A stretch of 52,766 bases of DNA from Bacteroidota bacterium (GCA_021813585.1 JAKAJV010000140.1:1-52766); one strand, 5' to 3'. Positions 34,522 to 43,810 are shown, counted from the first letter of the stretch. Made by a program: numbers and translations. Notes: a model not told the origin generated them from the letters alone.

Positions 34522-35835
34522 ATGGAAAACAGCATAGAATATAACGGCGGAGAAAATTTCGACCTTCGCGAAATGCTTTTAAGAGGAAGGAATTTACGGC
34601 TGAATGAGAAAGTCGGATTATTCGAAAGCTTTATCGACGATTTAAACAAACAGAATGTAATGTTAAACATGCGCTGCATTACTACGGCAGCGGATAGGGA
34701 AGTAACTATTTTAGACCGCAACGGGAAAAAGAAAAATATGCTTATGTTCGGATCGAATAATTATTTAGGGCTTGCGTCCCATCCTTACGTTAGAGAAAAG
34801 GCTGAAGAGGCTATTCGAAAATACGGCGCCGGCATAGGCGGCCCGCCGCTATTAAACGGCTATACAATTCTGCACCGGCAGCTTGAAGAACGGCTTGCTG
34901 CGCTTAAAGGCGCCGAGGATGCTTTAATTTTTTCCAGCGGCTACGGAGCTAATGTCGGTCTGGTTTCCGGCTTAACCAATCCTAACGACGTAATTATTTA
35001 CGATGCGTTCAGCCATGCTTCGTTCTGCGACGGGATAAAGATGTCGGAAGTAAAGTCATTCCGCTTCCCTCACAACAACTTGAATTTGCTTAAGCTCAGA
35101 TTGGATCAGGCTGCTAATCAAACCGGCAGCGATGTGTATGTTGGTGTGGAAGGAGTTTATTCTATGGACGGCGATACGGCGCCGCTTGATAAGATCGTCC
35201 CTCTATGCAAATCAAAAGGCGCAATACTGCTGGTAGATGATGCGCATGGTACGGGTGTAATGGGAAGCAGAGGCAGAGGAACTGCCGAGCACTACAGAGT
35301 TGAAGGCAAAATCGATATTACCATGGGAACATTCAGTAAGACTTTTGCCGCCACGGGTGCTTTTGTTGCCGCCTCAAAGCCGGTTGTAGATTACCTCAGA
35401 TTTTTTGCCAGGTCTTATATGTTTTCAGCCTCGCTTCCGCCGGTTTCTATTGCAGTTGTTCTTGCCGGGCTGGATGTCCTCGAATCCGAGCCGGAATTAA
35501 TCAATCGATTAAATGACAATACAAAATATGCTGCCGAACGCCTTAACAGCTTAGGTTTTAATTTAAATCCGCAGACACCGATCCTTCCCCTGCGTGTGCC
35601 GATTGGAATGGACATAAGGAAAGCTGCATTAAAATTCCACGAGAAAGGCATCTTCGTCAATTCGATAGAGTACCCCGCTGTGCCTGTCTCCCAGCAAAGA
35701 TTCAGGATAAGTATTATGGCAACTCATACTAAGGAAGATATAAATAAGCTGATCGAAGTAATTGATGAGATATGGACAAGCTTTAAATCAAGTGAAAAAT
35801 GCGCTGCCAAAGAGTTTTGTTATGAAGCAGCTTAA
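34522..35835 (+). CDS. alpha-oxoamine synthase (serine palmitoyltransferase/BioF/KBL-like, PLP)
   Basis: 437 residues from ATG 34522 after AAAGGAA; TTG 34495 lies upstream but has no ribosome site. It is a PLP fold-type I enzyme: NYLGLASHP, GAGIGGPPLLNG, FSSGYGANVG, DAFSHASFCDG, VEGVYSMDGD, LVDDAHGTG and the Schiff-base Lys in GTFSKTFAATGAF. The N-terminal extension of about 60 residues is also typical of lipid-forming members. The family condenses an acyl-CoA or acyl-ACP with an amino acid and releases CO2. The end (FVNSIEYPAVP..QQRFRISIMATHT) is closer to serine palmitoyltransferase or cysteate-acyl transferase (sulfonolipid) types than to BioF in a biotin operon. The amino acid cannot be decided by eye. 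Confidence 0.85.
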   Translation: MENSIEYNGGENFDLREMLLRGRNLRLNEKVGLFESFIDDLNKQNVMLNMRCITTAADREVTILDRNGKKKNMLMFGSNNYLGLASHPYVREKAEEAIRKYGAGIGGPPLLNGYTILHRQLEERLAALKGAEDALIFSSGYGANVGLVSGLTNPNDVIIYDAFSHASFCDGIKMSEVKSFRFPHNNLNLLKLRLDQAANQTGSDVYVGVEGVYSMDGDTAPLDKIVPLCKSKGAILLVDDAHGTGVMGSRGRGTAEHYRVEGKIDITMGTFSKTFAATGAFVAASKPVVDYLRFFARSYMFSASLPPVSIAVVLAGLDVLESEPELINRLNDNTKYAAERLNSLGFNLNPQTPILPLRVPIGMDIRKAALKFHEKGIFVNSIEYPAVPVSQQRFRISIMATHTKEDINKLIEVIDEIWTSFKSSEKCAAKEFCYEAA

Positions 35836-35856
35836 TAAATTATAAAGGTAACAGCC

Positions 35857-37296
35857 ATGAAAAAGCCGAAGCTACTTATAATCGTTCTATTTCAAAATTT
35901 AATTGATGAAGAGCCGTACTATGCTCTAACGCCCGCTCCTCCGCTTCCGGGAATTTTATTAGCCGCCATTACGCCGCCCGTTGTTGATGTTGAGGTGCTT
36001 CATGAAATGGTAAGACCGGTTAACTACGACACGGATGCGGACTATATTGCAATAAGCTTTATGGACTACCTATCTACTCACGCATACGAAGTTGCAGAAA
36101 GGTTCCGTGCACTAGGAAAGGTTGTAATCGGCGGCGGTAAGTTTGCATCTACATTCCCGGATGAAGTCGAGCCGCACTTCGATTCGATACTTGTTGGTGA
36201 AGCGCAAAATGTATGGAGGCAAATGGTGTACGATTTGGTTGACGGCAATCTTAAAAAACGGTACACAGCCGAGCCGGTTCCCTGCCTGGAAAATATCCCC
36301 TCGCCCAGATACGACCTGGCTGAAAAAAAGTTCACGGTTCCTATTGTAATAGAAGCCTCCCGCGGATGCCCGCACTCATGCACATACTGCCAGCTTAATA
36401 TAAAGAGGCTGCCTTACAGAACTAGACCGGTAAGCGATGTAATAAACGACCTGAAAAGCTCAAGATCGCTTCCGTGGCATAAAAGGAAGATGGCAATGAT
36501 ACACGATAACCATTTCGGCGGAGATTTAAAAAATGCCAAAGCACTTCTAAAGGAAATTGCCAAGCTGAAATTTTGGGGAGTAGGAGTTCAGTATGGAATA
36601 GAATGCCTGCGAGACGACGAATTTGTTAAGCTTCTTTCAAAAGCCAATTGCAGGATGTCTTTTATCGGAATGGAATCGTTAAATGAAAAGAGCCTAGAAA
36701 GCGTTCAGAAAAAGCAAAATAAAGTTGAGGAATACAAAGAAGCGTTCGATAAGCTGCACCGAAACGGCATACTTACTTTCACCGGATTTATGTTCGCACT
36801 TGAGGAAGATACAAAGGAATATTACCAAAAGCTGCCCCGGATGCTGGATGAGGTCGGCGTGGCGGTTATACTTCCTTCAATTGCAATACCCATTTACGGT
36901 ACACCCCTTTACCAAAAGATGAAAGATGAAGACAGAATTACTGATTTCGATATTTCACATTACGAAGGCGACCATGTGGTCTTCAAGCATAATCATCTTA
37001 CTGAAGAAGAAATATATGAAGCTTACCGGAACGTGAACAGAATTTTTTACTCAAGAAGGAAAATCTTAAAACGGTGGCTAAAAATAATTTCAAGGCAGTC
37101 GATGAATGAATCGCTGCCGCAGTTTATACTAAAGCTACTGGTGGTAACATTTGTTTACTTCAAGCTGTCTATTTTTCAAAGGCATCACGCACAGAAGCGC
37201 GTGTTTAATCAAAGGAACAAGCTGGAGGATTTTCAGAGTAGTTTTAATAAAAATCCTGAAGCGGTTGAAAAGGAAACTGAAGCGGCAGTTATTTAA
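35857..37296 (+). CDS. B12-binding-domain radical SAM protein
   Basis: 479 residues. The N-terminal ~150 residues form a B12-binding-like Rossmann domain (FMDYLSTHAYEVAERFR, GKVVIGGGKFAS), without an obvious DxHxxG, so cobalamin may be bound base-off or not at all. The radical SAM core follows, with CxxxCxxC in ASRGCPHSCTYCQ, then GIECLRDDEF and GMESLNEKSLESVQKKQN. The C-terminal 80 residues are basic with a hydrophobic stretch, suggesting membrane association. Family members do C-methylation, ring closure or other radical steps on lipids, tetrapyrroles or hopanoids. It follows the oxoamine synthase by 21 bases, so it is likely to modify that pathway's product. Confidence 0.88.
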   Translation: MKKPKLLIIVLFQNLIDEEPYYALTPAPPLPGILLAAITPPVVDVEVLHEMVRPVNYDTDADYIAISFMDYLSTHAYEVAERFRALGKVVIGGGKFASTFPDEVEPHFDSILVGEAQNVWRQMVYDLVDGNLKKRYTAEPVPCLENIPSPRYDLAEKKFTVPIVIEASRGCPHSCTYCQLNIKRLPYRTRPVSDVINDLKSSRSLPWHKRKMAMIHDNHFGGDLKNAKALLKEIAKLKFWGVGVQYGIECLRDDEFVKLLSKANCRMSFIGMESLNEKSLESVQKKQNKVEEYKEAFDKLHRNGILTFTGFMFALEEDTKEYYQKLPRMLDEVGVAVILPSIAIPIYGTPLYQKMKDEDRITDFDISHYEGDHVVFKHNHLTEEEIYEAYRNVNRIFYSRRKILKRWLKIISRQSMNESLPQFILKLLVVTFVYFKLSIFQRHHAQKRVFNQRNKLEDFQSSFNKNPEAVEKETEAAVI

Positions 37297-37309
37297 TTCG
37301 TATGCAAGC

Positions 37310-39445
37310 TTAAAAAATTTGTCCAAAATTAAAGTACACTCCCGTTGTCTCTTTCCCAAGCCCCACATCAAGGCGAACGACGAAAGTATCCATATAAAAT
37401 CTCAGACCGAGCACCGGATTGTTAGCCCAGTCTTTAAGGTCCATCTTTCCTATGTCGCTCCAAACTTTTCCTGCGTCCATCCCAAGCACTGCGCCGAACC
37501 GCCAGTAAACCGGAAACCTAAGCTCTGCATTTATCAGCGCAGATGTCTTATCAAGATATCTATCCTGTCTATATCCTCTTAGTGTACTGTTGCCGCCTAT
37601 AGGCAGCAGAGCCTGCACAGGCAAATCTCCTCCGGTTAAAGACTGCAGGCTTGCCCTTAACGCAAAAATAGTTTTGGGATAAAACAACAGCGAGTAGAAC
37701 TGGAAGCTTCCTCCGTATCTGGAAAAAGATGTGTTTGTTATTGCCGTCTTCAGAGCGAACTCGGTTTCCCCCGAAAGCACCAATCCCTTCGATGGATTTA
37801 TAAAGCTGTTCCTTGTATCGTATCTTACCAAAAGATTTATTGAATTAAAGCTAACGCGGGACGAACTAAGTGAAGAAGGAAATAAAAGTAGTTTACTCGA
37901 ATCTCCGTAATTAAAGTTTCTAACTACCTTATATTTAATTCCGAATTGACCGACAAAATTTTTACTGAAACCTCGGCTTAAATTCAGATCGATTTCAAGC
38001 GGCTCTTTAGTATATTCCTCCAGATCGTCATATCTTGATTTGTTTCCCACACCGAAAAAGCTATTCCGAATATATTTGTCGTAATCAATAATAAAGTCCA
38101 GCGCCCAGGGATAAACCTTTCCCTGTCTCAATTCAAAGTCGGGTAGAGAAAAGACGAATCTATACCATCTCTCGCCCTTGGTGCTGTTAAATAATGTAAC
38201 GTCAAATGATTCGTTTTGACCAAGAAGGTTTAAGAAGAATGCTTTAGCGCCGTACCCGAATCCGACATCGGTGTCATAAGAAAAAATCGGCAGTGGCTCG
38301 ATTGTATGATCTTTATTCTCTGCAACAAAATCATATTCTTTTGGCGCATTATCAATTGCATCTTTTAAATTAATTTTTGCAATTACCCCGAAATGGTCGG
38401 AGGCATGTATACCGTTTGAAGCTGAATCAAGAAATATTTTATAATCAGCTATGTCATTCTTGTTAAAATGATGATCGGTAAATATGTAATCGATCCTTCT
38501 CGGCACGGCATCATATATTGAACTAAGTATATCGTATCCTTTTAATTTATTTCTGTCTGCATCAAAAAAATTTGTTGAGAAGATGACATTTTCATTCTCC
38601 AGTACATTCCAAGTATATTTTTCGGGCGTATTATTTTTAATGAATGCATCCGTTAATTTATTCTCTGCAATAAAGTATTTTAAGCTGCTGTCATTTGAAG
38701 CCGTATTAAAATCCCCGCCTATTATACAAGGATACTCCGGCGGAAGTTCTTTCAGTTTACTTGTCAACTCCTCAAACTCGGTTTTCTTCTTTTGAATTTT
38801 CTCATCACGTAATTCCAGAGCTTCACGGTAATCGCTTTCGCCAATGGAATTCTGTTTACGGTAGTTATTATATTTAACTATGATTGAAGTATCGTCCGGG
38901 ACATTGGCATTAAGATGAGCGTTGATCAGATAAAATACCGTTCCGTTTACTTTAATAGTTCCGATTAGAGCAAAGTTAGATTCGCTGAAATGGACAGTAA
39001 AAAGATCGCCGAATAAACCGAAAGAGCCAGATAATTTCCAGGTATCGAAATAATTTAAATTCAGCTTTGGGTTTGAAAGAATGGCGATTCCCTCTTTAAA
39101 GTTTGCGGGTATTCCAAACGAGCCGATCTTTATACCTGCATTACAAACCTGATGGATTTCATCGAATGAAAGCGAATCAGCCAGGCGCCGCGAAAATTCT
39201 CCGATCGGGTTTGCCTCCTGTAAAAAAATTACATCGGGGGATAACAATTTAATCTGCGAAAGTAAAATTTGAAAGCGCTGTTCTCTTCTTTCGGGCGTTT
39301 CGTATTCACCCATTTTAAACGAGCCGTTATAGTCCAGCCCCGACCAGACGTTTACAGTCGCAATTTTAAGGCTCCTGGTTTGGGCAGCAACTAAAGATGA
39401 AAAAAGTATTAATAAAGCAAGAACTTTCAAACCACACCTTATCAA
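37310..39445 (-). CDS. endonuclease/exonuclease/phosphatase domain fused to Omp85-type beta barrel
   Basis: 711 residues. Signal peptide 1-22 (LLILFSSLVAAQ). Residues 25-360 are an EEP (DNase I/sphingomyelinase/inositol-phosphatase) domain with Asn32 (ATVNVW), Glu77 (LQEANP), His177 (INAHLNAN), Asp245/Asn247 (GGDFNT), RRIDYIF and the final catalytic Asp350-His351 (SDHFGV), so it looks active. Residues about 385-711 are a BamA/TamA-like barrel, opening PIFSYDTDVGFGYGAKAF and containing the LRGY motif (GGNSTLRGYRQDRYL). No POTRA domain is visible. The layout recalls type Vd (PlpD-like) proteins, where an enzyme passenger is tied to an Omp85 barrel, but with a phosphodiesterase instead of a patatin. 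TTG start at 39445; its AAGG lies in the end of the regulator gene, implying coupling. Confidence 0.85.
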   Translation of the reverse strand: MIRCGLKVLALLILFSSLVAAQTRSLKIATVNVWSGLDYNGSFKMGEYETPERREQRFQILLSQIKLLSPDVIFLQEANPIGEFSRRLADSLSFDEIHQVCNAGIKIGSFGIPANFKEGIAILSNPKLNLNYFDTWKLSGSFGLFGDLFTVHFSESNFALIGTIKVNGTVFYLINAHLNANVPDDTSIIVKYNNYRKQNSIGESDYREALELRDEKIQKKKTEFEELTSKLKELPPEYPCIIGGDFNTASNDSSLKYFIAENKLTDAFIKNNTPEKYTWNVLENENVIFSTNFFDADRNKLKGYDILSSIYDAVPRRIDYIFTDHHFNKNDIADYKIFLDSASNGIHASDHFGVIAKINLKDAIDNAPKEYDFVAENKDHTIEPLPIFSYDTDVGFGYGAKAFFLNLLGQNESFDVTLFNSTKGERWYRFVFSLPDFELRQGKVYPWALDFIIDYDKYIRNSFFGVGNKSRYDDLEEYTKEPLEIDLNLSRGFSKNFVGQFGIKYKVVRNFNYGDSSKLLLFPSSLSSSRVSFNSINLLVRYDTRNSFINPSKGLVLSGETEFALKTAITNTSFSRYGGSFQFYSLLFYPKTIFALRASLQSLTGGDLPVQALLPIGGNSTLRGYRQDRYLDKTSALINAELRFPVYWRFGAVLGMDAGKVWSDIGKMDLKDWANNPVLGLRFYMDTFVVRLDVGLGKETTGVYFNFGQIF

Positions 39446-39448
39446 TGT

Positions 39449-40129
39449 TTACCTTACAAACTTATAACCGCTTTTATGCATCGTAATAATATGAACCGGT
39501 TCCGCGGGATAGTCTTCAATTTTTTTGCGGAGGGAAAGTATATAATTATCTACGGTACGTGTTGTCGGAAATGCATCGTAACCCCAAACTTCATCAAGTA
39601 GTTTATCCCTGGAAATTACTTCTCCTTCCCTTTCAATCAAGTATTTCAAAATTTTAAATTCAAGAGCCGAAAACTTGACAGACTTTCCGTTTTTTACTGC
39701 TTCCATTTTCTTAAAGTCCAGGCTTATGCCGTTAAAGCTGAATTCATCAATCTCTTTTGCCAGCTCATATTTGCGTCTCAGAATTGCTTTTATTCTTGCC
39801 AGCAGTTCTCTTATGCTGAAGGGCTTGGTCATATAATCGTCTGCGCCGGTTTCTAGGCCGAGTACCTTGTCGATTTCTTCCTTCTTGCTTGTCAGCATAA
39901 GAATGGGAGTATTGATATTATTCTTTCTCAGGTCGCGGCAAATCTCGAATCCGTCTTTGTTCGGCAGCATAACATCGAGGATGATAAAATCCACGTTCAT
40001 TGTTTTGCCTATCTTGAATCCTTCTTCGCCGTCGGAGGATGACAGAGTTGCGTACCCGTTTGATTCCAGGCTTGTAATAAGGCCTTTTAGAATTGCCGGG
40101 TCGTCTTCGACTATCAAAATTTTTTTCAT
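39449..40129 (-). CDS. OmpR/PhoB-family response regulator
   Basis: 226 residues. Receiver domain 1-120 with acidic pocket EDD, phospho-acceptor Asp52 (ILDVMLP), Thr in LTSKK and Lys in MTKPFS. The winged-helix output domain is at 128-226 (FSALEFKILKYLIEREGEVISRDKLLDEVWG, RTVDNYILSLRKKIED, GYKFV). It is translated from an ATG overlapping the kinase stop by one base (TAATG), and its own last codons hold the ribosome site of the EEP-Omp85 gene. It therefore probably regulates its own operon. No conserved direct repeat was identified as its target. Confidence 0.95.
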   Translation of the reverse strand: MKKILIVEDDPAILKGLITSLESNGYATLSSSDGEEGFKIGKTMNVDFIILDVMLPNKDGFEICRDLRKNNINTPILMLTSKKEEIDKVLGLETGADDYMTKPFSIRELLARIKAILRRKYELAKEIDEFSFNGISLDFKKMEAVKNGKSVKFSALEFKILKYLIEREGEVISRDKLLDEVWGYDAFPTTRTVDNYILSLRKKIEDYPAEPVHIITMHKSGYKFVR

Positions 40130-42576
40130 TACACTTCTCCCTTTATAAATGACAAAGTAAAAACACAGCGGTTGTTCTGCAAATAGTTTATTAATAATTT
40201 TCCTTTATGCGCAGTCATTATGCGGTCAACAAGAGCAAGCCCTATGCCGCTTCCCGGAATATTTTTCTTTTTTACGCTCCCGCTTCTAAAGTACGGCTCG
40301 GTAACTCTTATTAGTTCATCAGGCGAAAGGCTTGCACAGTTATTTTCAAAGCTTATATTAATTGAATCGGAATAATTGTCTAGTGAGACGACTACTTTTT
40401 TAGGATTTGCAGAGTACTTAATGCCGTTTGATAGAAGGTTTGTAATTGCACTTAAGATTAGCTCCGGATCCCCGCGTGTAAAGCATTCGCCTTCGCACAT
40501 ATGGGTAACTACCTCGCACTTATCAATTTTCATTTGATAAGACATTAACTTGACTGCGTGCTTTAGCAATGCTTCTAAATCTATATCGGTAAAATGAACC
40601 TCCTTTACCCCGCGCTCCATTTTCGAAAGGTCGAGCACATTTTCAATTAGCCTGCCAAGCCTGTCGCATTCGCCTTCAATAATTTCAAAATATTCTTCCC
40701 TATTGCCGCTTCCGGAACCGGAATCCAAATGAAGCAGTTCGGCAAACATTCTTATTGAAGTTAGCGGTGTTTTTAATTCGTGGGACATGCTGGAAAGGAA
40801 AAATGATTTCAACTCGCTAAGCTCTTGAAGTTTTTCTTTAAGCAGCTGCTCGCGTATCAGTTTTTCCTGGATATTTATCCTTTCGATTGTAAGCCCGGCC
40901 TGCAATCCTACCTCGATAAGCAGATCAATATCCTCAACTGAAAAACGCCCGCCGGATTTTTTTTCTCCTAATACCAAGAACCCCAGTATCTCGTCCGAAG
41001 TAGACTTAATGGGGAAGACCAAAGCAATGCCCCATCTTTTGAAAACCTTATAATCGGCTTCTTCTATCTGGCTGCCCGGCTCTACTTTATTAACCAAAGC
41101 AACGGGACTCGCCAAATTCGTCTTCAGGTTTTTCCTGTCCAGAAAAATGCTTCTCCTTCTTAAAATGTCAAAATTTTCTCCGACCTGTAAATAAATTCTG
41201 CTGTTGGCTTCGGAGAATAAAAAGAACCCCTGCTTTTCTACCGGTATTAATATTTTTATCTGCTCTGTAATCTTTTCGGCAAGAGACTGAATACTGCTGC
41301 AGTTCTTTATTTCATCCAGAAATTTTCTGGAGGCAATTCTGAAATCGTATTTAATCCTAAAAAATTTTCTGTCAATAATTTTTTGTATCCTATCCTTAGC
41401 GGGATAGAAAAGAAAAGCAATAATTACCGCGGCTACGCCGGATGATAAAAATTCGTTTTTAATATTTGCAAAGGTAGTTAGCGCCGAAATTACGGCGGCG
41501 TAAATAATCGCTACAAGGCCGATAGATAAGAAATAAATAACACTGCGCTGAATTATAATATCGATATCGAATAAGTGATATTTTAAGATAGCGATTGCAA
41601 ATGTAGCGGGTATAAACAGCATAAAGATCAGAACCATCTCTTCGGGAATCAATCCGTAGTTTGTAATAGCCTGCGGTACTACCCAAAGGCACGCAAACAT
41701 TAGAGGTCCCAGAATAAATCCGGTTAAAATCCATCTTAATTTTTTCTTTTCGGTTAAATCTGCGGAAGTAATATATGTGTGGATGGAAATTAAAAGTCCC
41801 GCAATTACACAAGCAGCCAGGTATACCCGGCTGATGTTAAAGATAAGAAGGTACTCACGTATAGCTGTTACTGCTGCCGAGGATACTGCTTTGATAAAAT
41901 ATACGGAAGCAAATATTGCAATAATAAAAGCCGTTAAATAAAGCAGAGCGGCAACAGTTTTTGCTTCTTTTTTTTCTCTGGGAAAGGTTAAAGTAAAATT
42001 GACAAAGAGCGCCGGAGCCATTGAGTAAGAAAATGAAAAGATTACTTTTAAGACAAAATCGTAGAATGCAGGAGGTATGCTGTAATAACCCCACGTCGTC
42101 ATAATTATAGAAGCGGTGCTAAGGTTAACCAAATGTAGAAGCTTTGCAGGCTTACTATCAGGTTTTTTCCACAAGACCAAAATTCCGATAAATATGAAAA
42201 GCATCCCGGTTATAAGCGCGGCAATTAAATAAAAAGCAGTATAGAAGCTTATTAAGCGGACGGGAACCGAATTTTCAATGCCTTTATCAGAATAATTAAT
42301 TAAAACATAGGAGCCCGGCTTAAAGCCGTCCAGGTATATCTCAACTTCATCTTTGGTAGAAAAGGTCCTCCCGTTAATCGAAACGACAGTATCGCCGGAA
42401 GGTATTATTATCTTTCCGGATAGATTCTGGTTAACAACGATGTGCGAATTTAAATTATAGAAGGTTAAAGGTAAGTCCGCCTTTTCGTAAACACGGTAAA
42501 TACCCAGCAAAGAAATGATAACTATAAAAAGATCAGCAGCAAGAAAAAGGGATAATAATTTTAATTTAACTTGCAA
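40129..42576 (-). CDS. multi-pass sensor histidine kinase with PDZ-like and GAF domains
   Basis: 815 residues. One helix (about 8-28) is followed by a PDZ-like periplasmic loop (SGDTVVSINGRTFSTKDEVEIYL) of about 80 residues, then about 9-10 membrane helices between 110 and 385. A GAF-type domain lies at about 410-560 (GFFLFSEANSRIYLQVGENF..ALVFPIKSTSDEILGFLVLGEK), then HisKA with SMSHELKTPLTS (His about 597) and HATPase (ITNLLSNGIKYSANP, GSGIGLALVDRIM). The kinase autophosphorylates and signals to the regulator downstream. A PDZ domain in the sensor suggests that it reads envelope protein or lipid stress. The next gene in the operon is an outer-membrane enzyme-barrel fusion, which fits. Confidence 0.93.
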   Translation of the reverse strand: MQVKLKLLSLFLAADLFIVIISLLGIYRVYEKADLPLTFYNLNSHIVVNQNLSGKIIIPSGDTVVSINGRTFSTKDEVEIYLDGFKPGSYVLINYSDKGIENSVPVRLISFYTAFYLIAALITGMLFIFIGILVLWKKPDSKPAKLLHLVNLSTASIIMTTWGYYSIPPAFYDFVLKVIFSFSYSMAPALFVNFTLTFPREKKEAKTVAALLYLTAFIIAIFASVYFIKAVSSAAVTAIREYLLIFNISRVYLAACVIAGLLISIHTYITSADLTEKKKLRWILTGFILGPLMFACLWVVPQAITNYGLIPEEMVLIFMLFIPATFAIAILKYHLFDIDIIIQRSVIYFLSIGLVAIIYAAVISALTTFANIKNEFLSSGVAAVIIAFLFYPAKDRIQKIIDRKFFRIKYDFRIASRKFLDEIKNCSSIQSLAEKITEQIKILIPVEKQGFFLFSEANSRIYLQVGENFDILRRRSIFLDRKNLKTNLASPVALVNKVEPGSQIEEADYKVFKRWGIALVFPIKSTSDEILGFLVLGEKKSGGRFSVEDIDLLIEVGLQAGLTIERINIQEKLIREQLLKEKLQELSELKSFFLSSMSHELKTPLTSIRMFAELLHLDSGSGSGNREEYFEIIEGECDRLGRLIENVLDLSKMERGVKEVHFTDIDLEALLKHAVKLMSYQMKIDKCEVVTHMCEGECFTRGDPELILSAITNLLSNGIKYSANPKKVVVSLDNYSDSINISFENNCASLSPDELIRVTEPYFRSGSVKKKNIPGSGIGLALVDRIMTAHKGKLLINYLQNNRCVFTLSFIKGEV

Positions 42577-42846
42577 ACCTATCCCCGGTTAATTTTATTT
42601 TTATAAAAGACCGAATAAACAATGATACTTGATAAAAACATAAATAAAAGAGTTATTAATATCAATAATAATCTTTTATAAATTATATTTTGATAGAACG
42701 GTAAAGGTATTACAGTACGTTAGAAGGGAACGCAAATCTTCCTAGGAATTCTATTATTTTTTAATATCCGGAAAATTTTATTCTGAATTAAAATTTGTTT
42801 TTCATTAAATTAGTGTGTAAAAAAAATAGTAAAACCGGAACTGCAG

Positions 42847-43323
42847 ATGCGTAAGGTACTATATCCAGGCACTTTCGATCCCGTAACAAACGGGCACATA
42901 GATATTATAAAGAGAGCAAGAGAATTATTTGACGGCGTTGTTGTTACTGTGGCTATAAATCCCGGTAAGACACCTCTGTTTACCGTTGAAGAAAGAGTAC
43001 ACATGCTAAAAGAGAGTCTTAAGGATTTTGATAATGTAGTTGTGGATTCCTTTGACGGTCTGGTTGTAGATCATGCACACGAAGTGGGTGCGGTTGGAAT
43101 TTTAAGAGGATTGCGCGCCGTAAGCGACTTTGAATACGAGTTTCAGATGGCTTTAATGAACAGAAAACTGGCTGGCGATATAGCTACAGTTTTCCTAATG
43201 CCTCACGAAAAATATACATACTTGAATTCATCGATCATAAGAAATCTCTCAAGCCTTAACAGCGATGTAAGTGAATTTGTCCCGTCGATCGTTATGGAGG
43301 CATTGAAGAAAAAATTTTCATGA
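42847..43323 (+). CDS. coaD: pantetheine-phosphate adenylyltransferase
   Basis: 158 residues, normal CoaD length. It transfers AMP from ATP to 4'-phosphopantetheine, the fourth step of coenzyme A synthesis. Motifs: YPGTFDPVTNGHIDIIKRA with the (H/T)xGH nucleotidyl-transfer motif, LRGLRAVSDFEYEFQMALMN and SSIIRNL for phosphate binding. It starts a short plus-strand unit divergent from the two-component operon. Its stop overlaps the start of the next small ORF (ATGA). Confidence 0.96.
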   Translation: MRKVLYPGTFDPVTNGHIDIIKRARELFDGVVVTVAINPGKTPLFTVEERVHMLKESLKDFDNVVVDSFDGLVVDHAHEVGAVGILRGLRAVSDFEYEFQMALMNRKLAGDIATVFLMPHEKYTYLNSSIIRNLSSLNSDVSEFVPSIVMEALKKKFS

Positions 43324-43529
43324 TAGAATATATACATATGAACAAGCAAAAAACTTTACGGGGATGGACAATAAATAGCGGGGACTATAAAAGAGAAAGC
43401 AGCGGGGAGCCGAATTTTAAGAAGATTAGGAACAAAGGAAAAAACTTTAAAAGATTCTGGGCAGTATTTTTAATCCTTCTGCTAATGGCGATTGAATTAT
43501 TCGTACTAAAGTACGCAGCCAATATATAA
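43320..43529 (+). CDS. small single-pass membrane protein
   Basis: At most 69 residues, from ATG 43320 (overlapping the coaD stop) or ATG 43338 (MNKQKTLRGW). A basic, polar N-terminal half is followed by one hydrophobic helix (FWAVFLILLLMAIELFVL) and a short tail. There is no signal peptide and no known domain. Its position suggests translational coupling to coaD. It could be a genuine small membrane protein or a chance ORF. Confidence 0.4.
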   Translation: MIEYIHMNKQKTLRGWTINSGDYKRESSGEPNFKKIRNKGKNFKRFWAVFLILLLMAIELFVLKYAANI

Positions 43530-43649
43530 CCGTACTTTCTCGTAGGATTTAGTATCGGCGTAATGTCTAATCGCTATAATAAATTAAAAATTTATATTTT
43601 CTGCCTTATACAAATTTACACTTTAAGGCCGCAGAACATTTTTCCGTAT

Positions 43650-43810
43650 AATTATTAACTCACCTTACGCAAAATTATAAAGCTTGAGTGTCATACCCGC
43701 GAAAGCGGGTATCCAAGATGAGAATATATAATAAAAAATGGATTCCCACTTTCGTGGGAATGACAATGCAGACATCAAAATGTATTCCTGCGTAACATGA
43801 GTAATTAATT
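43650..43810. repeat. MITE-like element with nested inverted repeats
   Basis: Outer arms are 43650-43671 (contains ACTCACCTTACGCA) and 43789-43810 (contains TGCGTAACATGAGT); 18 of 22 bases pair. Inner arms are 43689-43715 (contains CCCGCGAAAGCGGG) and 43739-43765 (contains CCCACTTTCGTGGG); about 23 of 27 pair. Each inner arm is itself a hairpin. There is no ORF inside. The element lies in the 504-base gap 43530-44033, where I found nothing else. Confidence 0.65.

Noticed and set aside
37151-37582. Plus-strand ORF of 143 residues overlapping the radical SAM end and the Omp85 barrel
   Set aside because: It is the antisense of the barrel end, without ribosome site or recognisable domain.
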